64,000 nucleotides of DNA from Rhopalosiphum padi (GCF_020882245.1 NC_083597.1:82748152-82812151), one strand, 5' to 3'. Shown: positions 40,851 through 56,030, counted from the first letter of the stretch. Notes: generated by a model from the sequence alone, not told the origin. Numbers and translations are program-made.

Positions 40851-43060
40851 TATAACTATAATGTACACACACACACACACAGAGCATAATACAACATATT
40901 ATATAAGTGTACGCGGGGGGGGAGGATTTTGCTATGTATTACCATATCAATAGAGAGACGAGGGACCTTTGGCGGTGGTCCGGCGTGTATATATATACAT
41001 AGAACAACGGACCGCTCGTATAATGACGATCGCGCATAAGCCCGCCCCGGCGAAATACGACGACGACGCGATGACTATTATAATAATAATAATAATAATA
41101 ATAATAGTATACGTAACATCATTTTATACCTATATATATATATATATACGAATATATAGTAGAGACCTGCGTCGGTCGCAGGGAGAAGGATAGCGAAGGA
41201 TGTGCCACCGTCGGTGTTTTGTTTGTTTATTCTGACACAGTGTTCGCGGGAGCAGCAGCAGCTCATGAATTATTGCCTTTGAGCGACCTGTCTGCCTTTT
41301 AAAAATATATATATATAGTTTTTTACCGCTTTTTTTTTGCGCACGGCCAAAAAACGGACATTTGATGAATAATGCAATTCGGTCACAATGCGAAACTATA
41401 GTGTCATCGTCGTTGTGCGCGCGCGACTCTGCGGAAGAGGGTGCAGCGGTAGATGAATAACGAGTTTAGGTACCTATATATATATATCATGTATAATAAT
41501 ATACTATAGTAAATAACGCGGTTTTTTTCCCGTCAAAGTTATTATAAGATGAAAACTTTTGACAAGCCCTTCGCGAAATTAGACGCACTGGAGAAAATGT
41601 ATTCATAAAACAAACCTCTCGTTAGACTTAATTGCTAGAAAGTGATGTCAAATATACCTATAGATTTTTTTCACAAAACGGAACGTGGCATTTTTATCTG
41701 CAACTACAAGCGGTCGTATAAATCCGATTAATTTTAATCAATGTAATATTGTCGACAACACGAATTTCGATCTACGTATATATAATATATAAGAAACGTA
41801 TTACTCACGAATTTAACCAAACTTATTACTAGAAACTTAAATAAATTTGTTTCGCCAATACAGTGAGAACGACACAAAGGATATTCCCCGATAAGATGTT
41901 TACACATGTTGTTGTACGATCTTAAGATAAACGGTTAACGGTTGACTGAAGAATCGGGGGCCGAATAGTAGTAGGTATATATATTCACATTAGTATTTCC
42001 GTTTTAGAAATCCACAATTCGCACATTCGCCTACAAAAACAACAGCAAAGATATTGGCTATATTTTAGGACCTCTAGTGTAGAAAAACAGTAACGGAAAC
42101 ACCATTTATGAGGCAACTCGGAGTTCAACATTTTCAGATGGTATATATATACACGTTATAACCGCTGAATCTCAACGCTTTCACACGATGACTTTTATGT
42201 TATACTATTACATTTTAACAATTGTTTTCATTCAAGTGATGGAAATTTAGCCTTAAATTTACTAAATCATTCTGTCATACCGCACTATGATAGTGTCTGT
42301 ACACTATACTGGCAGAGTATAGTAGCATACAACAATATATTATATGTACCGCAGATGGCAGACGAGTTTCAACATTATTTCGAACGCGGTAAACTTTAAT
42401 ATACTTTTTCGTATTATGGAACGTGGAAAAACGTGTCCACCAATCACCACGACAGAATACATTTTGGAATTTATTTTATAAAAAATATTTTCGAAGAAGC
42501 AAACACTATATATACACACACAGATAATATCCGATTTCTTCACACAAGTGTATATAATGCGTATATACAACGTATATATTATATTAGCTATATATATGTG
42601 TGTGTCTATATAGATCAGCTCTACACGTGCGCCCTTAATAACGGAGTCGCGGTGCGCGTCGACGCGGAAAAACGACGCGTAAACATCGTCGTTGTCTCTT
42701 TCTCTCTCTGGTTTATTTTATTTTTTTTTTCCGGACACGCGACCGGCCAATGTCGTGCATAGTAATGACATAATACGATACGCATCGCACGATTCGTACA
42801 CACATAGACACACACACATGCACGTACTAGCTGCACACGTGACCTAACCGGATACCACCGGCGGATGATGCCACCGCTACCGCCACGGATGAAAAGAATA
42901 AAAAAAAAATAAAACGACGGACGGCGAACGAACGCGTGCGAGGGCGATGGGTGCCGTACGCTGTATAATAATTTATACTCGTCATATTATGTTGTACAGG
43001 ATGTATCACCATGTTCGCAGTAGTCCTCTCGTATAATCAAGTCCGTTTTCCAAACGTGCG
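40850..43060. promoter_or_regulatory. Patchy GC/CpG-rich region with simple repeats
   Basis: Contains a CA run (about 40864-40880), a poly-G run (about 40913-40922), a TAA repeat (41077-41107), TA runs, and CpG-dense stretches at about 41020-41075, 41410-41450 and 42640-42960. Open frames on both strands are low-complexity and match no family. Such islands in an AT-rich genome often mark promoters or 5'UTR exons; no gene can be attached. Confidence 0.3.
41077..41107. repeat. (TAA)n microsatellite
   Basis: About ten uninterrupted TAA units on the plus strand. Confidence 0.9.
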
Positions 43061-45270
43061 CGGGCGGCACGATCACTATATATTTATGTTACAGCTGTAG
43101 AATTTAAATAGTTCAAATCTTCGTTGAAGAGTTTGCTAGAATTCCCGTACGAAATTCATGCAAAAAAAAAAATGTTCTCTCGCTAGTGCCAATTTCGCGT
43201 TGGCTCCGCCACTTTGTGCTGTATAGACTACAAACTCAAACAATATCTTGCGCTGAATACTGATGGTTATATATACGTACTTTTTATATCTGTGTTGCGT
43301 ATACAATATAATATATGTGTGACATTCGCTGTACCGTCAGCGCAAAGATTCGCGAGTATAAATTGATTCCACAAACCACTAAAGTTTAGTATCGAAAAAA
43401 TATATAAAGTTTTTAATATTGGATGTTGTATGACTCTTCTGCCATCATTTTATTGACCTCATTATATTTTTCGTTACAGACATTTTTGCTTACATTAGAA
43501 ACGTTAATATGTGAAGTGTGAAACTCTGCTTACCCACACCCTTGATTTGGGATTAGAACCGAATTGTACGTATACGAACACGATAGCGAATATTTGACGA
43601 AAAAATTACGAGTATGTATTATATATTTTAATTATTGAAGTTTGATCATATTTTTAATCGTATTGTCATTTGATCTCCTTGAATTAGACTTGCAAGTTGG
43701 TCGCAGAGAAACTTTAGACTTTAAATCTCCGTATCGGTATGTGGTAAAACTGGTACTTGCTTACCTTTTATCATTAATAAACTTTAAACAAAACTACAAC
43801 CCATCCCCCATAACTCACTATATTCTTTATTCAAGTTTCGATCACCGAATATCTATCAAATAGACCAATGAGGAGTCTTAACTTTTTTAACGCCAATACG
43901 AACCACCATTTTGTATTTACGTAAAGAATTGTAGTATTTCATTTTCTGTATTATTATTTTATGTTGATCAAAATTAATCTGTAGACATATATTTTAGTAA
44001 CAAAAATGTAAAAAGGGCGTAATTCCCGTTTATATAAGAAGACAAGTATGCATTTGGGTGTCCCGGGTGAATGAGCACTATATGCAATTGACTGATGTAC
44101 ATTATACATGTTATAGGATTCTGGACCGTTTGCTGTTTTATAGATTTATTTTATAATAAGTTGACATAAAATTGTAAAATTCGGCAACATCGCACGAAAA
44201 TAAAATTAATTTAACGTACAGAAATCGCGTTATGAAAAAATAAGCACCGTCGAAAAGCATCGTTGCAGGTACACACAATCGTGTGTTCTACATAAATCCG
44301 GCCGCTTCTATGTACGCGTGTACATTGGTATCTACATACAATTTGTAAACTTTTGACAGAAAACTAATTGACGATATACTATCGCGGACGTATAGAAATG
44401 TATGATTTCGGTTTTCAAAAAAAAAACTGCAGATATTTTGAAAAAAGTTTTTGCGTGCATACACCCTGTACACACCACGTCACATATGTTGTGTGATCAC
44501 GTTGCCATGTACTTTGCACACACACACACACACACTGGCGCATAACATCGTTATAATGTTTATGTATATACGCCGACTACCCTATCGCGAGTTTTCCACG
44601 CGAAACGAGTGTTTACCAATAGAATTACAATTAGCCACCGCCTCGTTGTATGTATAAAGAGCGGTGCGCGTGTATTTGCGCGCTTGGACACGTCGCCGGC
44701 GAGGGATTAACGCGAATACGCGGAAAATCACGTTCCCGATTCGGGTTAATATATTGGGGATGGTCGATGGCGCGGACGACAGGATAAAGACGTTCGAGCA
44801 CACGCGCGTACTTCAGAAAAAAAAATGTAAAAACATAGATCGCGTCGATTGAAACCCAAATCCTTCGCACCGTTCGGGTCTTATGGGCAGGAGCGCGGTG
44901 TTGCAAATTGCAATACATACCTATCTATATGGACAAATGTATTATAACTTGTATACAGGAAAACCAGGACATTTATAATCCAAGTTGCTTATGCAGTTCT
45001 ATAAACGGTACTCTTGTGTATTTTTAAATTTTTAAATCTTCCTCGATATCGGTCGCACGTTTTTAGCTATGTTACAATAAATTGCAGTATACTTGTCGAC
45101 GATGATTGCACAATGATGCAGAGATGGTTATACTAAATTAAAAGTATTGGTTTCGATAGAAGGAAATAAGAATGTATTTTTAACGTTAGGCTATTTATTG
45201 GCAGTTTATACAGTTAAAGAAATAACCAAGGAACATATAATAATGTTATTACTAATTATTTTATGTATTA
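43061..45270. other. Non-coding spacer with a CpG-rich patch
   Basis: Mostly AT-rich. The patch 44560-44900 is CpG-rich and preceded by a CA run (about 44517-44535). Overlapping frames on both strands across it (60 to 95 codons) share no recognisable motif. It may be a promoter or a 5'UTR exon. Confidence 0.35.
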
Positions 45271-45534
45271 TTATATTCAATGTGATTCATTATAATAAGC
45301 ATGCTCATCTCCTCCATTTTGTAGTAATTAAAATACTGATTTTTGGAATTTTTAAATATACACTAAGACCATATTTTTAGCTTCTTAAGTTTTTTTTGTA
45401 CTACTTGTCTACTTATATTATAAATAGTGTTCTGTAGCGATACAAACTTCTGTTTTTTAAACAAAAGTTCTCTTTTTTTACTGTAAAATTTTTAGTTAGT
45501 TATGGATGAGTATGCTTGATGCACCATCCTGTAT
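45271..45534. mobile_element. MITE with TACAG-GTGATTCAT-type inverted ends, short copy
   Basis: The right end GAGTATGCTTGATGCACC then ATCCTGTATATA matches the 30187-30768 family. The left end TTCAATGTGATTCATTATAA then GCATGCTCATC is its diverged inverse. An internal word TTTTTGGAATTTTTAAATAT is also shared with that copy (about 30251). Confidence 0.55.
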
Positions 45535-48500
45535 ATATATATATTATACATTAATCATAATATCGTCGTTTAATAGCAGTACTTCGTTGCCAACTAATTC
45601 ATCATTTGTTAGCCGCTTCGTCAATTTAAGCACGCACATCAGTTTCGTGACGTATAATAATATTATGTACACAGTATATCTACACATCTTGTACAGTGTT
45701 CTGTGATGTTATTGCACTTCAACGGTCTAGTTGAAGTAAAGTATACCATTACCATACTTGTAGTTCTGTTTGTTTTTTTTTTTGATTTATTAGTTAAAAC
45801 GTAAACATATATCATAATATTTAGTGAGCCGAAGAAAAGTAGTGTGAAAATTAAAAATATTACATTTAGGAGTAAGGTACATTACACAAATAAATTTAAA
45901 AAAAAAGATTTCTTTGAAAGTTTAAACATAATATATTGATGTTGGTTTTCTTATATTATTTTTATGACGCGTAACAATTGTATTTTGTAAGGTTTAATTT
46001 TTAATATTTAATCCTATTTTGTAATGCAATTATTTATAAATTACCAAAAAATAAATTTTTGTTTTTTACAAGTCAACAAATTAAAATATAAATATAAATT
46101 ACCCTACACATACATAACTGTATTACTTTTAGTTTTAACATTGTTATTATTTGAGATGGGATTATATAGGAATGTAATGACTTTTGTATAGTTTTGCATA
46201 TTTGTATATCTTATTTTAATGTCCAAAATTATTCAACCAAAATATCTAAAACACAATACCCGACATCAGATTCGATTAAAATGCAAAACATTGAGTAAGT
46301 TCCACATAATGTATTTGACAATAATGACGAATAGCACTTAACTAAAACTATGTTTAACGTATACGGACCGAATAAAACAAATTGTACTAGCTTATTTAAC
46401 ATTAGGACATTTTTGTAGATATAGGTATACTTATACCTACTATAATTTTATAGTGTACCTAACATTTTAATGATATAAATTGCTCATTTAACATTGGGTA
46501 TTTACAATTTACATGTAGGTATACGTTAATATAATAGGTGTTATAATGTAAAATCTTTATTATTTTTTTGGGAACTTGATAGTTTATACCTTTATTATTT
46601 CTACCGATATTATTAAAGTAACCAATAATACGCGATTAATGACACAAAAATGAATAACTAAAACGGAATAGGTACCTATCTAATATAGCAAGTGAGGGTA
46701 TTTAAATGTCCTTATAATATTATCTGTAGGTACTATGTATTTTAGTTAAGGAAAAAAATTTTAATCTTTTTATCAGCGGCCCGGACGAATTGGAATTTCC
46801 TTGTTTATTTGAGACAGAGGCCATATAAAGATCTTTGAATCTGTTTTTATTTATAAAAAACTATATATAGTTGATTTTAATGTTATACACGTTCATATAA
46901 TAATTTTGATATAGTTGTAATTTTTATAATTTGTATAGATGTCAATTATCACGCGTTCATGCAATCATCGTGTTTATGTTGGTAACATTATGTATGTACG
47001 TTTTACACATTTTAAATATTGATTTAGGTTTATAGTTTAAACTCTAAAATTTACTATATAGACTTTACACTGTAGAGGCTCTCATACTAAAATCTGTGTC
47101 AATAATATATATGTATATTGCTTTAGCTGCGCTTTTATACAGTTGCTAGTTTTGTTTATACTATATGATAAATTATAGAAACGATAAGAAATTCTAGGCA
47201 CGAGAAAAATTCTACGAGTTATCTTTTATACAAAATATAGACTTTCGATTAAAAGAGATATTTTAGATTCAATTTCATAGTATCTACCGCGTTAAAGTAA
47301 AAATTAAATTAGATACCTACCGCCTTATGATGTACATATTATAATTTAACTATACGCGCACACACATACACATTATCTTCTAATAAAATTGTGTATTATA
47401 TGCGATATCCTCATTAGTCATTATAGACATAAAGTAAATCATTAGTGAATAATGAATATATATAATATATATTACGTACATATAGTATATACTATCGCTT
47501 TTCGCGTGTATATAGTACCTATATATTCTCCAAATCCATTATACTGTACATCGGGGTGTCGTTGTGCATTATGTAAAACCGATGAGCCATTAAGTGTTGT
47601 ACAAATTATTTTTTAGGTCTGCCCCCGCCCAAACTTCGTGACAGGTCTCCGGGAATAGGGAACATATGACATTTTCTTTTGTCCCTACGTACACGTACAC
47701 CGCGGCGCGAGGGAGCTAACCCCTATACTGTTTGGCAATGATTTTTTTAATTTTTTTTTTTACTTTACGACTATGAATAAATTACTGCAGCCGCACAGCG
47801 TGTATACAATGAAGTTATATGACTAATTACTTTAAAATGATTTTTCTCTTTGGCGATAAAAAATATAATCGATATTGACGTATTATACTGCTGCAGGAGT
47901 GCATTGCACAAAAGAGCACAAAAATACAAGTGTACAGAAAGTAAGGGAAAAGTCGAATCAATAAAAATACGATTAGGTGATGAGCTTTAATATTTTACAG
48001 CCAACAAACAATATAGGTTTTATACGGTTTAATAATTATTTACAAAGGTACTTATTTAATTGTTCAAATCCTATATACAATTTGGATCAAATTGTTCAAG
48101 ATGATGAAGTTTAATGTATAATTTAAAGATGAATAATACGAGTATATTTACTAAAGGTATCCACTAGTACTATAAAATTATACGATAATTTGTATATTTA
48201 AGTGTACCTATCTATTATACCGTTCAAATACTAAATATTACGTTATTTCTTATATGACTAATATACTACATGTATAAAGGAAATGTATTTACTTAAAAAT
48301 AACATTAAAATATAAACATAATTTTCAATATTATAAAGTATACTATATTATAGATAATATATTTATATACATAATTGTAAAGTATTATATATACCTAATA
48401 GTGTTTACTTGTATATATTAATAGCACTAAAAAAATCATGACCACTTAGCTATATTATATATAAGATATTAAATATTTTAAGACTGAAAAATGTTTAGTT

Positions 48501-51008
48501 TAAGCTACAGTGATACAGCTATCGGCTTTTATATCTGTATTTATTATTATATTATTAATTACTTGTGCTTGTACTATAAATTGTCGAAATATAACTTTTT
48601 ATTATTTTCATTTTTATGTGCAAAAAATCTATATACGTAGGTATACGAAACGGTCAATACTCAATTTAGCTCATAACGATAAGATAATTAAAATACCTAA
48701 ATATATAAACAAAAAGCCAACGAATCCGTAGTAAATATTGTCAGTAGTATCTTTTATTGTTATTATAGTCTTATGTAGGTAAGTACATAAAACTCATATG
48801 CATAATTAATATATTTTATATTTGTGTTGGACAATAAGTAATTTTCAATATTTTAAATACGTACAATATATTATAATTGTTTATGATCCATATACTATGT
48901 ATCTTAATTTTAAAATTCCAATGTTTACTAGAGAATAATTACAGGTAATTTTAATGGAATCATTAACTTAATTTAATGTGTAGTTCCTTATATTATAAAT
49001 TCTTAAGAAATTATAATTTTAAATTTTAAAGCTATAACATATTTATTTATTTAATGTGATTCACCTAAAGTATTAAAATATTAAGTTGGTAGTTAAACGG
49101 CGCAACAATAAAGTATTAATAATCAATATAATATGAACACATCAATCAATAATTAATATTCGGTTTAAAATATAATTTTTTCAAAATAGGGTAAGACGTT
49201 TGAAATTTGAAACACTATTTTGTCTCGTATATATTATTTAATTATATACTGCATGTAGTTCATAAATAGAGTTAAATGAGTCAGTTATATTATACATAAT
49301 ATACCTATTCGTTTCGTATGTTCTTGATGTATATCAGTGTCTTGATTATTATTATAGTAATATAAGTACCTATGGTTGTAAATGTTCTAATATATATTTG
49401 AATGAAAACGTTTAAATGAAAATTTCTTGAAGTCATTATTTTTCTCGTAAAATCTAAAAATATCCAAGGGTCGATTGTACACGTATGGTTTAATTTAAGA
49501 TACATATACGATATACTTATACCAAGAAAGTATATATATAAAAAAAAATAGTAATAAATAAATAACCCATAAGTGCATATGGTTGTGGATTTACTGGTTT
49601 TAATAGTTCAATGGTTGGCAGCCACGACCTTTTTGTGAACGCGCGACAAATAAACTCGCATTAATCCCTTTATGAGGAGCTACAAAATGTGAAACGTAAT
49701 ATTCATTCAACTCGCGCCCCTTCGCCTTCGACGCGTTGTGCACACCACGCAGTTACTCTCATACTATATTAATGCACGCGCCAGAGGCGGTAAGGCAATT
49801 AACTAAAACTTTCTATTTTTGTCTCCATTTAAAGCTATATAGTGATTAATAAACGCGCAATAAAAAACAAAGTTAATTGTTATTTTTTTTAGATATTACT
49901 GTTTCAAGATTACTGTACAAAATTGGACGTAAGACGAAAGACTATATATAAATATTATTTTTTTCGAGCAAATAATACGAGGTAGAAAGACACGGATAGG
50001 TACATCGGGGTATATTTTACGTGTATTATTATTATTATTGTGATATTATAATTTATATTATGCAAATCGTATGAAACGAAAATAATAGATATTGTATTTA
50101 ATTAAGTGTGTGTTTGTATGTTAATTTATAAATACAATTATATTTTCCAGTCCATATAAACTATATTATTGTTATTTGTTAGGTATAGTGTCCTAAACGG
50201 TTTACCTGAAAGCTCTATAAATAGAAATTTATGGAAGGTCAAAGAGGGACGTTAAATATTTAGATCGTTGAACATTTTCCTAAAAGGGTGGTCTATTTGG
50301 GAATTAATTCTATTCTAAACGCGTCTAAAGTTTACCCGAAACTAATTTGAAACTAAGGTTTGTTTTAAAATTGCTAATAAAACGCGTAAAACTATCTCAT
50401 TTAGTTAATTAATGACTAAACAATTTTAGTTTGTTATACAATTATTTTTTTCATTTACAAAATACCGTTTTAGTATGTTCTGCAGACTATGTTATAGTAT
50501 TATATACCTATATATATACATTCAAATTTTTAGTTTATAAAATATTCTCTTGATTTATGATATGACTATTTCATAATTAAAATTTTTATTATTATTTTAG
50601 GCAAACACTGTGGAATCAAATACATTAAATAAAAATAAATATTATTATTTTTGCGTTATAATTTACCTAATATTATCACTTATTAATTAATTTTATTAAT
50701 GCTTACATTATTTTTTGTCTGTCCTCAAGTTTTTCATAAAAGCAAAAGATTTATTTCAATCTTCACTATTGACGCAGGGTTTCTAGAGGTAAATTGTGAT
50801 TTATCAAGAGGAAGTAGGTTAAGCTAGGTCTTTTATTGGATCATTTAAACTATGTAAACCATGGCCACTATTATTAATAATTAATAAATTGCAAAATTTA
50901 ATAAAAAGTTTTCCATAAGTTGTACCTAATTATATAGTCGTGATTTTGGCTAACATCTCGAATTGGATAAAGATGTTTAAATGGTTTATCGTTTTCATAC
51001 ATATATGA

Positions 51009-51049
<41 letters not shown>

Positions 51050-52256
51050 GTACTTATATGCATACGGAGTAAGGAAATTGTATTGGATTTGGACGTGGAT
51101 TCACTAGCTGCTAGACTTGTCAAAAAAAAAAAATATGTATTGATTTAATTTTGTAGTTATTTATTTAGTAGCTGAAACTTGATATTATTGCATTAATATT
51201 TAAAAAAGAATTTAAATTTGTTATTCGTTATTAAAATTATATAGACATATGAATATATAATAATATATTAATATGTAGGTAAATATGTCTCTCAACCATA
51301 ATAATAGTGTCCAATAGTAGTACCCAACTATAGAAAAAGAAGTAATGTAGAAAAACAACAAATTGACCATGAGGCCTAAGTTAAAGGTTCGACGAGTAAA
51401 AATATGGTTTTTTTTTGAAAATCCAACCCTCTCCTCCATTAAACCAACCAATAAATCCGTTTTTGGTTGTACACGGTATATATATATTATTATAAAAATA
51501 ATATATAATACCTATATACTCATATCTAAAAGCTTAACAAGCTATATTACGATTTGTTATATTAAATTTAAAATGAATTATAAGATTTGTTGAGCCAGCT
51601 AATGTGCCAGATCGACATGTAAATAATACGTATAATCGGCAATAATCGTATATTTTTAATGTACATATATATTATATATATAGGTACCTGCTACCTTATT
51701 CGTCAAGCTGATTCACTGATTTTTTTTTCATAAAATAAATTAATGATATTATATTTATGCTATAGACAAGTATAAAAAAAAAAAGCCTAACGAAGCATTA
51801 AAGCTTGCAGGGTATTAAATTAGCTTAGTTTAAACCGTAAACCAGTATTATTATATAACTATCTCACTCGTTTGGTCAATGGTCAGCGATGGAAATTATC
51901 TATAGGTTTAAAAAATTATATAGTGCCAACAACGAAAAAAAAATGATTTCCTAAATATTAACGCTTTATGATCATAAACAATAACTGATAATATGTGTAT
52001 CACATCAAGGTATATTTTACGTTTTTAATAGTATTATTGTATATTTGTATGTATAATATAAACTCTGGTATTATTTATACTTGAATATTTATATAGTTTA
52101 ATAGTATATGCATATATATGCCATATATACAGCTGCGTAGGATGTCTTACAGTGTGTTTGTCCTCTTACATTCCTGCAGATCATTATACCATCATATATT
52201 GGTACCTTTATATTTACCATTTTATCCATATCCTTGATGTAGCCTATATATAATAT
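45535..52256. other. Long AT-rich intergenic tract
   Basis: No gene seen. Two GC-richer islands stand out: 47620-47735 (CCCCCGCCC, then CGCGGCGCGAGGGAG) and 49612-49795 (GAACGCGCGAC to ACGCGCCAGAGGCGG). A TA microsatellite is at about 51018-51048. Open frames such as 48510-48731 and 51363-51593 have the composition of random AT-rich DNA. Confidence 0.45.
51018..51048. repeat. (TA)n microsatellite
   Basis: About fifteen uninterrupted TA units; comparable shorter TA runs occur throughout the right half of the window. Confidence 0.85.
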
Positions 52257-52550
52257 CAGGGGTCACCAACTATAATTTCTATGGAAGTTTATTTTGAAAC
52301 TTACCATGCTGGCTACGGTTAGGGACCGCCCCTAACAGTTTTAATAATTTACACACATTATAATAAATACATTTTTTTTTAAATTACAGTATTTATATTG
52401 TTTTATCTTTGCATTTTTTCAATACAGATTAATTTACATTTTTTGTTGTAATATAAATTTTATATGACACACTGAAAAAAATTTAAAATTTACTCCGCAG
52501 ATAAGGGTCCGTAAAAAAAGTTTTCGCGGTCCGCCAGTTGGTGACCCCTG
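52257..52550. mobile_element. hAT-type MITE with CAGGGGTCACCAACT ends
   Basis: The 294-bp element has perfect 15-bp inverted ends, CAGGGGTCACCAACT at 52257-52271 and its reverse complement at 52536-52550. The CAGGGG terminus is typical of hAT elements. The TA-rich flanks do not show a clean 8-bp duplication. No coding capacity. Confidence 0.8.
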
Positions 52551-52579
52551 CTATATATATGTATACATTATTAATATTA

Positions 52580-53170
52580 TATAGCGTGATGATTAAAAAT
52601 GTATAGTACAGCCATTTTATCATATAAATATAAAATATTCATAATAGAGAACAATTTTTAAAACAAAAGTTTTATTTAGAAATATCTATAAAACGATTAG
52701 TAATTTTTATATTTTGAATAATGTTTGAAGGTGGGTTTTTGAGAGTCAACTTAAAAAATTCAAATGAAAACCTATATTTTTTTTTGCAATTGTAATATGT
52801 TAAGAATTTTTTTTGGAGTATTTCGATACATAAAAATCGAAATACGAATTAGTGGTCTATGAGTTATAGATGATGTTATATAAGTATTTAAAGTTTAAAT
52901 GAGTGGAGTAGAATATATGATACGGGGATTTTCCACAAAATGTTTGTCTATTACTCTGCGTCTCTAAGTTATAACTTATAAACTACTATAGTATGAATTT
53001 TGAATTTTATGTATCGAAATACTCCGCAAAATTCTTCACATTATGATTGCGAAAAAAGTATATTTTAGATATTTCTGAATAATAAAACTTTCGTATTAAA
53101 CATTTTTCTCTATAATGAATATTATTTCTATAATCAAAAGGCTGTATCATGTCGAATCACTATCTGTATA
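52580..53170. mobile_element. Large foldback MITE
   Basis: Left arm TTGGAGTATTTCGATACATA; right arm TATGTATCGAAATACTCCGC, forming an extended imperfect palindrome around a central AGTTATA-rich segment. AAGAATTTT and AAAATTCTT continue the pairing outward. The outer ends carry TACAGCCATTTTAT on the left and AAAAGGCTGTATCATG on the right. Related copies: 25430-25800 and a decayed piece near 33.7-33.9 kb. Confidence 0.6.
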
Positions 53171-55380
53171 TATATACCTATATACTTTAAAACTTAAATA
53201 ACTATTTGAATATTTATAACGGAATGTAATATCTAAACTTTTAAGATATTTACATAAATTAGCCCTGTATAGCTGCTATTTATATATACTATATAGGTAT
53301 GTATAAATTGGCTATCTCAGATTTTTAATTTAAGTAACATAAAAACAAAAATGCAGTTAACATTGTTATTTTGAGTTTTGGCAAACCAAAAAATACTTAA
53401 AAGTTTTAACTATAATATAAACGTTTAAAGAATTTACAACAAGTTGTTTTTAGGAGATTTAAAATTACCTAATTACAGATAAAACTTAATGTATGTTCTA
53501 TAAATTGTCATTATTATTGCTTAATACTCGCGTATATATAATATTATAAAATTCAAAAGATATCAATACATTTTGTTAACATATAAATACCTAATATTTA
53601 ATACTCGTTTTGAAAGAAATTATTAATATAAAGTAGTTTTTTTAATCCAGACATTCAGTTTGTGATAAATATTATATTATTTTTATAATGCGCATATCCC
53701 ATAATGATGTAAAAATACCGTATTTTATTTTTTATTTGTATACCTATAATATGTAATACACTGCAATATTTTACAAAAATTATATGGCGTTTACATAATT
53801 GTTAAATATAATTATAGCTACCCAATTATTGTGAGATAAAAAATACTGAAGTTTATTGATGAAAAATTGTACATTTATTAAACATTAAATTATTTTAACG
53901 GCAGTTATAGTTATTAATGATAAATACATAAAAGATTACTGTTTTTAAGTTTTTAATATTATAGGTTTCAATATTTTACAGTAGTTTAAATTATTAGTAT
54001 ATATTACTCGTATTTAATTTGTGAAAGTTTACTGTGGCTACACGTTTTAATTAATATTTAATATAGGTACACATTTTTAACAAAAAAAAAAAAATGTATA
54101 TATATAGAATTTATCTTCACTATCGGTGTTCTATTTATCATTTTTTCAAATGTATACTTATGTCAATATATTGTTTAATTCGGCGGCGACAATATGTTTC
54201 GAAATTGGACGTAAATAAAAGTATATAAAGTTATATAACAAGTACACAATACAATTGTTATTTTTACTATTTTAAACTATCTATTAAATAATTGATCCAT
54301 TCTATCCTGTGGATATGTGATAGAAAATGGAAAACTGAAATATTAAATTATAAAAGTATAAAAACACATATGGTTAATTGTTTTATTTAATAAGTACATA
54401 AATACATTTTATTATAATTAGTTTTTTAACTCAAGCCGCCGAGTAGTGTTGAATATCGTTCTACAGCTATAAAATTAATAAAATAAACATTTTTCCAATC
54501 ATGCAGTAATCGTTAGGTATATGTAACAAAAATAATAATTATCAATTACTTTTGAAGGACTTAAAAGCAAGGTATAGGCTATAAGAGTATATTATATGGT
54601 GTGGTATTATATATATATAGGTATATTATACGTTATAAATGTTCCTAGCTAATACCAGCTATACTTAAGTATAGGTGATTTGAAAAGCATATATGATCTC
54701 TCCAATTTTTTCATTTAATAATTAAATAACATATAAAGTCTGTATTTTCAAATTATTGAGATTTTTTTTAAAGTCTTATTCATATTATCATCATAATTCT
54801 TATATCCTAATTCTAAACTCATTATCATAAACCGTTTATCCTATTAGCATATACAATTAAATAATTTAAAAAATACTCATTAGAACTTTGATTTTGATTA
54901 TATAAGAAATAACAATGATAATAATAATGCAAGAACATTTTCAGAAAAATTATCTACTAAATGACTGCTTATATACTGCAGTATATAGAATAGTAAAAAA
55001 AGAAGTGTTCTTATATTTGAAAAACAGAAGTTATTATAGCACCTATATCTCCATATAGGAGTATACGATAATCACAATATACATACTTATATAAGTTATA
55101 ACTTATAAGTAACTATATATATATATATATTTATAGTATTATAATATTACAAAACATATCAATAATTTTAATATACCTATATATAATATGATCTTCGAGC
55201 ATTCCAAAAATTAAGTTTTGAACAACTGCAGCGTATTATATAATATCGAAGAAAAAAAAGGAGATGATGAGTATGCTTGGTGAATTATCCTACGTATAAA
55301 GTGTTTATATAGTATATTATTTATATATATATACCTACTCGTATATCATGAACACGTCATTATAATATAGGTAGTACATC
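53171..55380. other. AT-rich intergenic DNA
   Basis: No coding sequence. The segment about 54950-55300 is a decayed member of the 30187-30768 MITE family: it shares AGCATTCCAAAAATTAAG-like sequence and the right end GATGAGTATGCTTGGTGAAT. Confidence 0.45.
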
Positions 55381-56030
55381 GTTTGTGTATATATATATAT
55401 ATATAAGTATATATATAGAACGACGCCCGGCGGTATATTATTTATACACACAGCGAAAAAGAAGTACGGCGGCGGGGGCGATCGTTCGTCAGACGCATGC
55501 AGCGCGTTTGGTTCGCGGAGAAAATAGTGTGGAAGGCGGAATGGGGAAGAAAAGTTATTGTGGTTTTGTTCTGAACAAGTCGGAATTCCGGCCATGATTA
55601 CCCTATCCGTCGTGGCAGCGGAGTCCATTATTCGAGCCATTTGCGCAGGGCTGCCGCGAGCGCCCGCACCGTTTTGGCGTGACGCGCGGGCGGTCGAGAC
55701 CCGCGGTATATATATATATGATAAGGAGGAGTGCAGAGGACGCTGCGCAAGAGACACGGACGGCGGCAATATATATGTATATACGCGTATATATGTGTAT
55801 AGCGGACCGAGAAGAAAAAGGGAAATTTATCAACTATTCGTTGTCGTCGTCGTATATATATATATATATATATATATTTGCATGGCGGTGCGGGGGGGGA
55901 GGTCGAGGACTCGGGGGTTTTCCACGTCATTGCCAGTAGTAGTGGGTGTGGAGGGGGGAGAGGGAGGCTAAAAAAAATTCGCTCGCAAAAGAGACTGCCG
56001 AATCGAGAGTGTTTTCTCCTTCTTTTCTTT

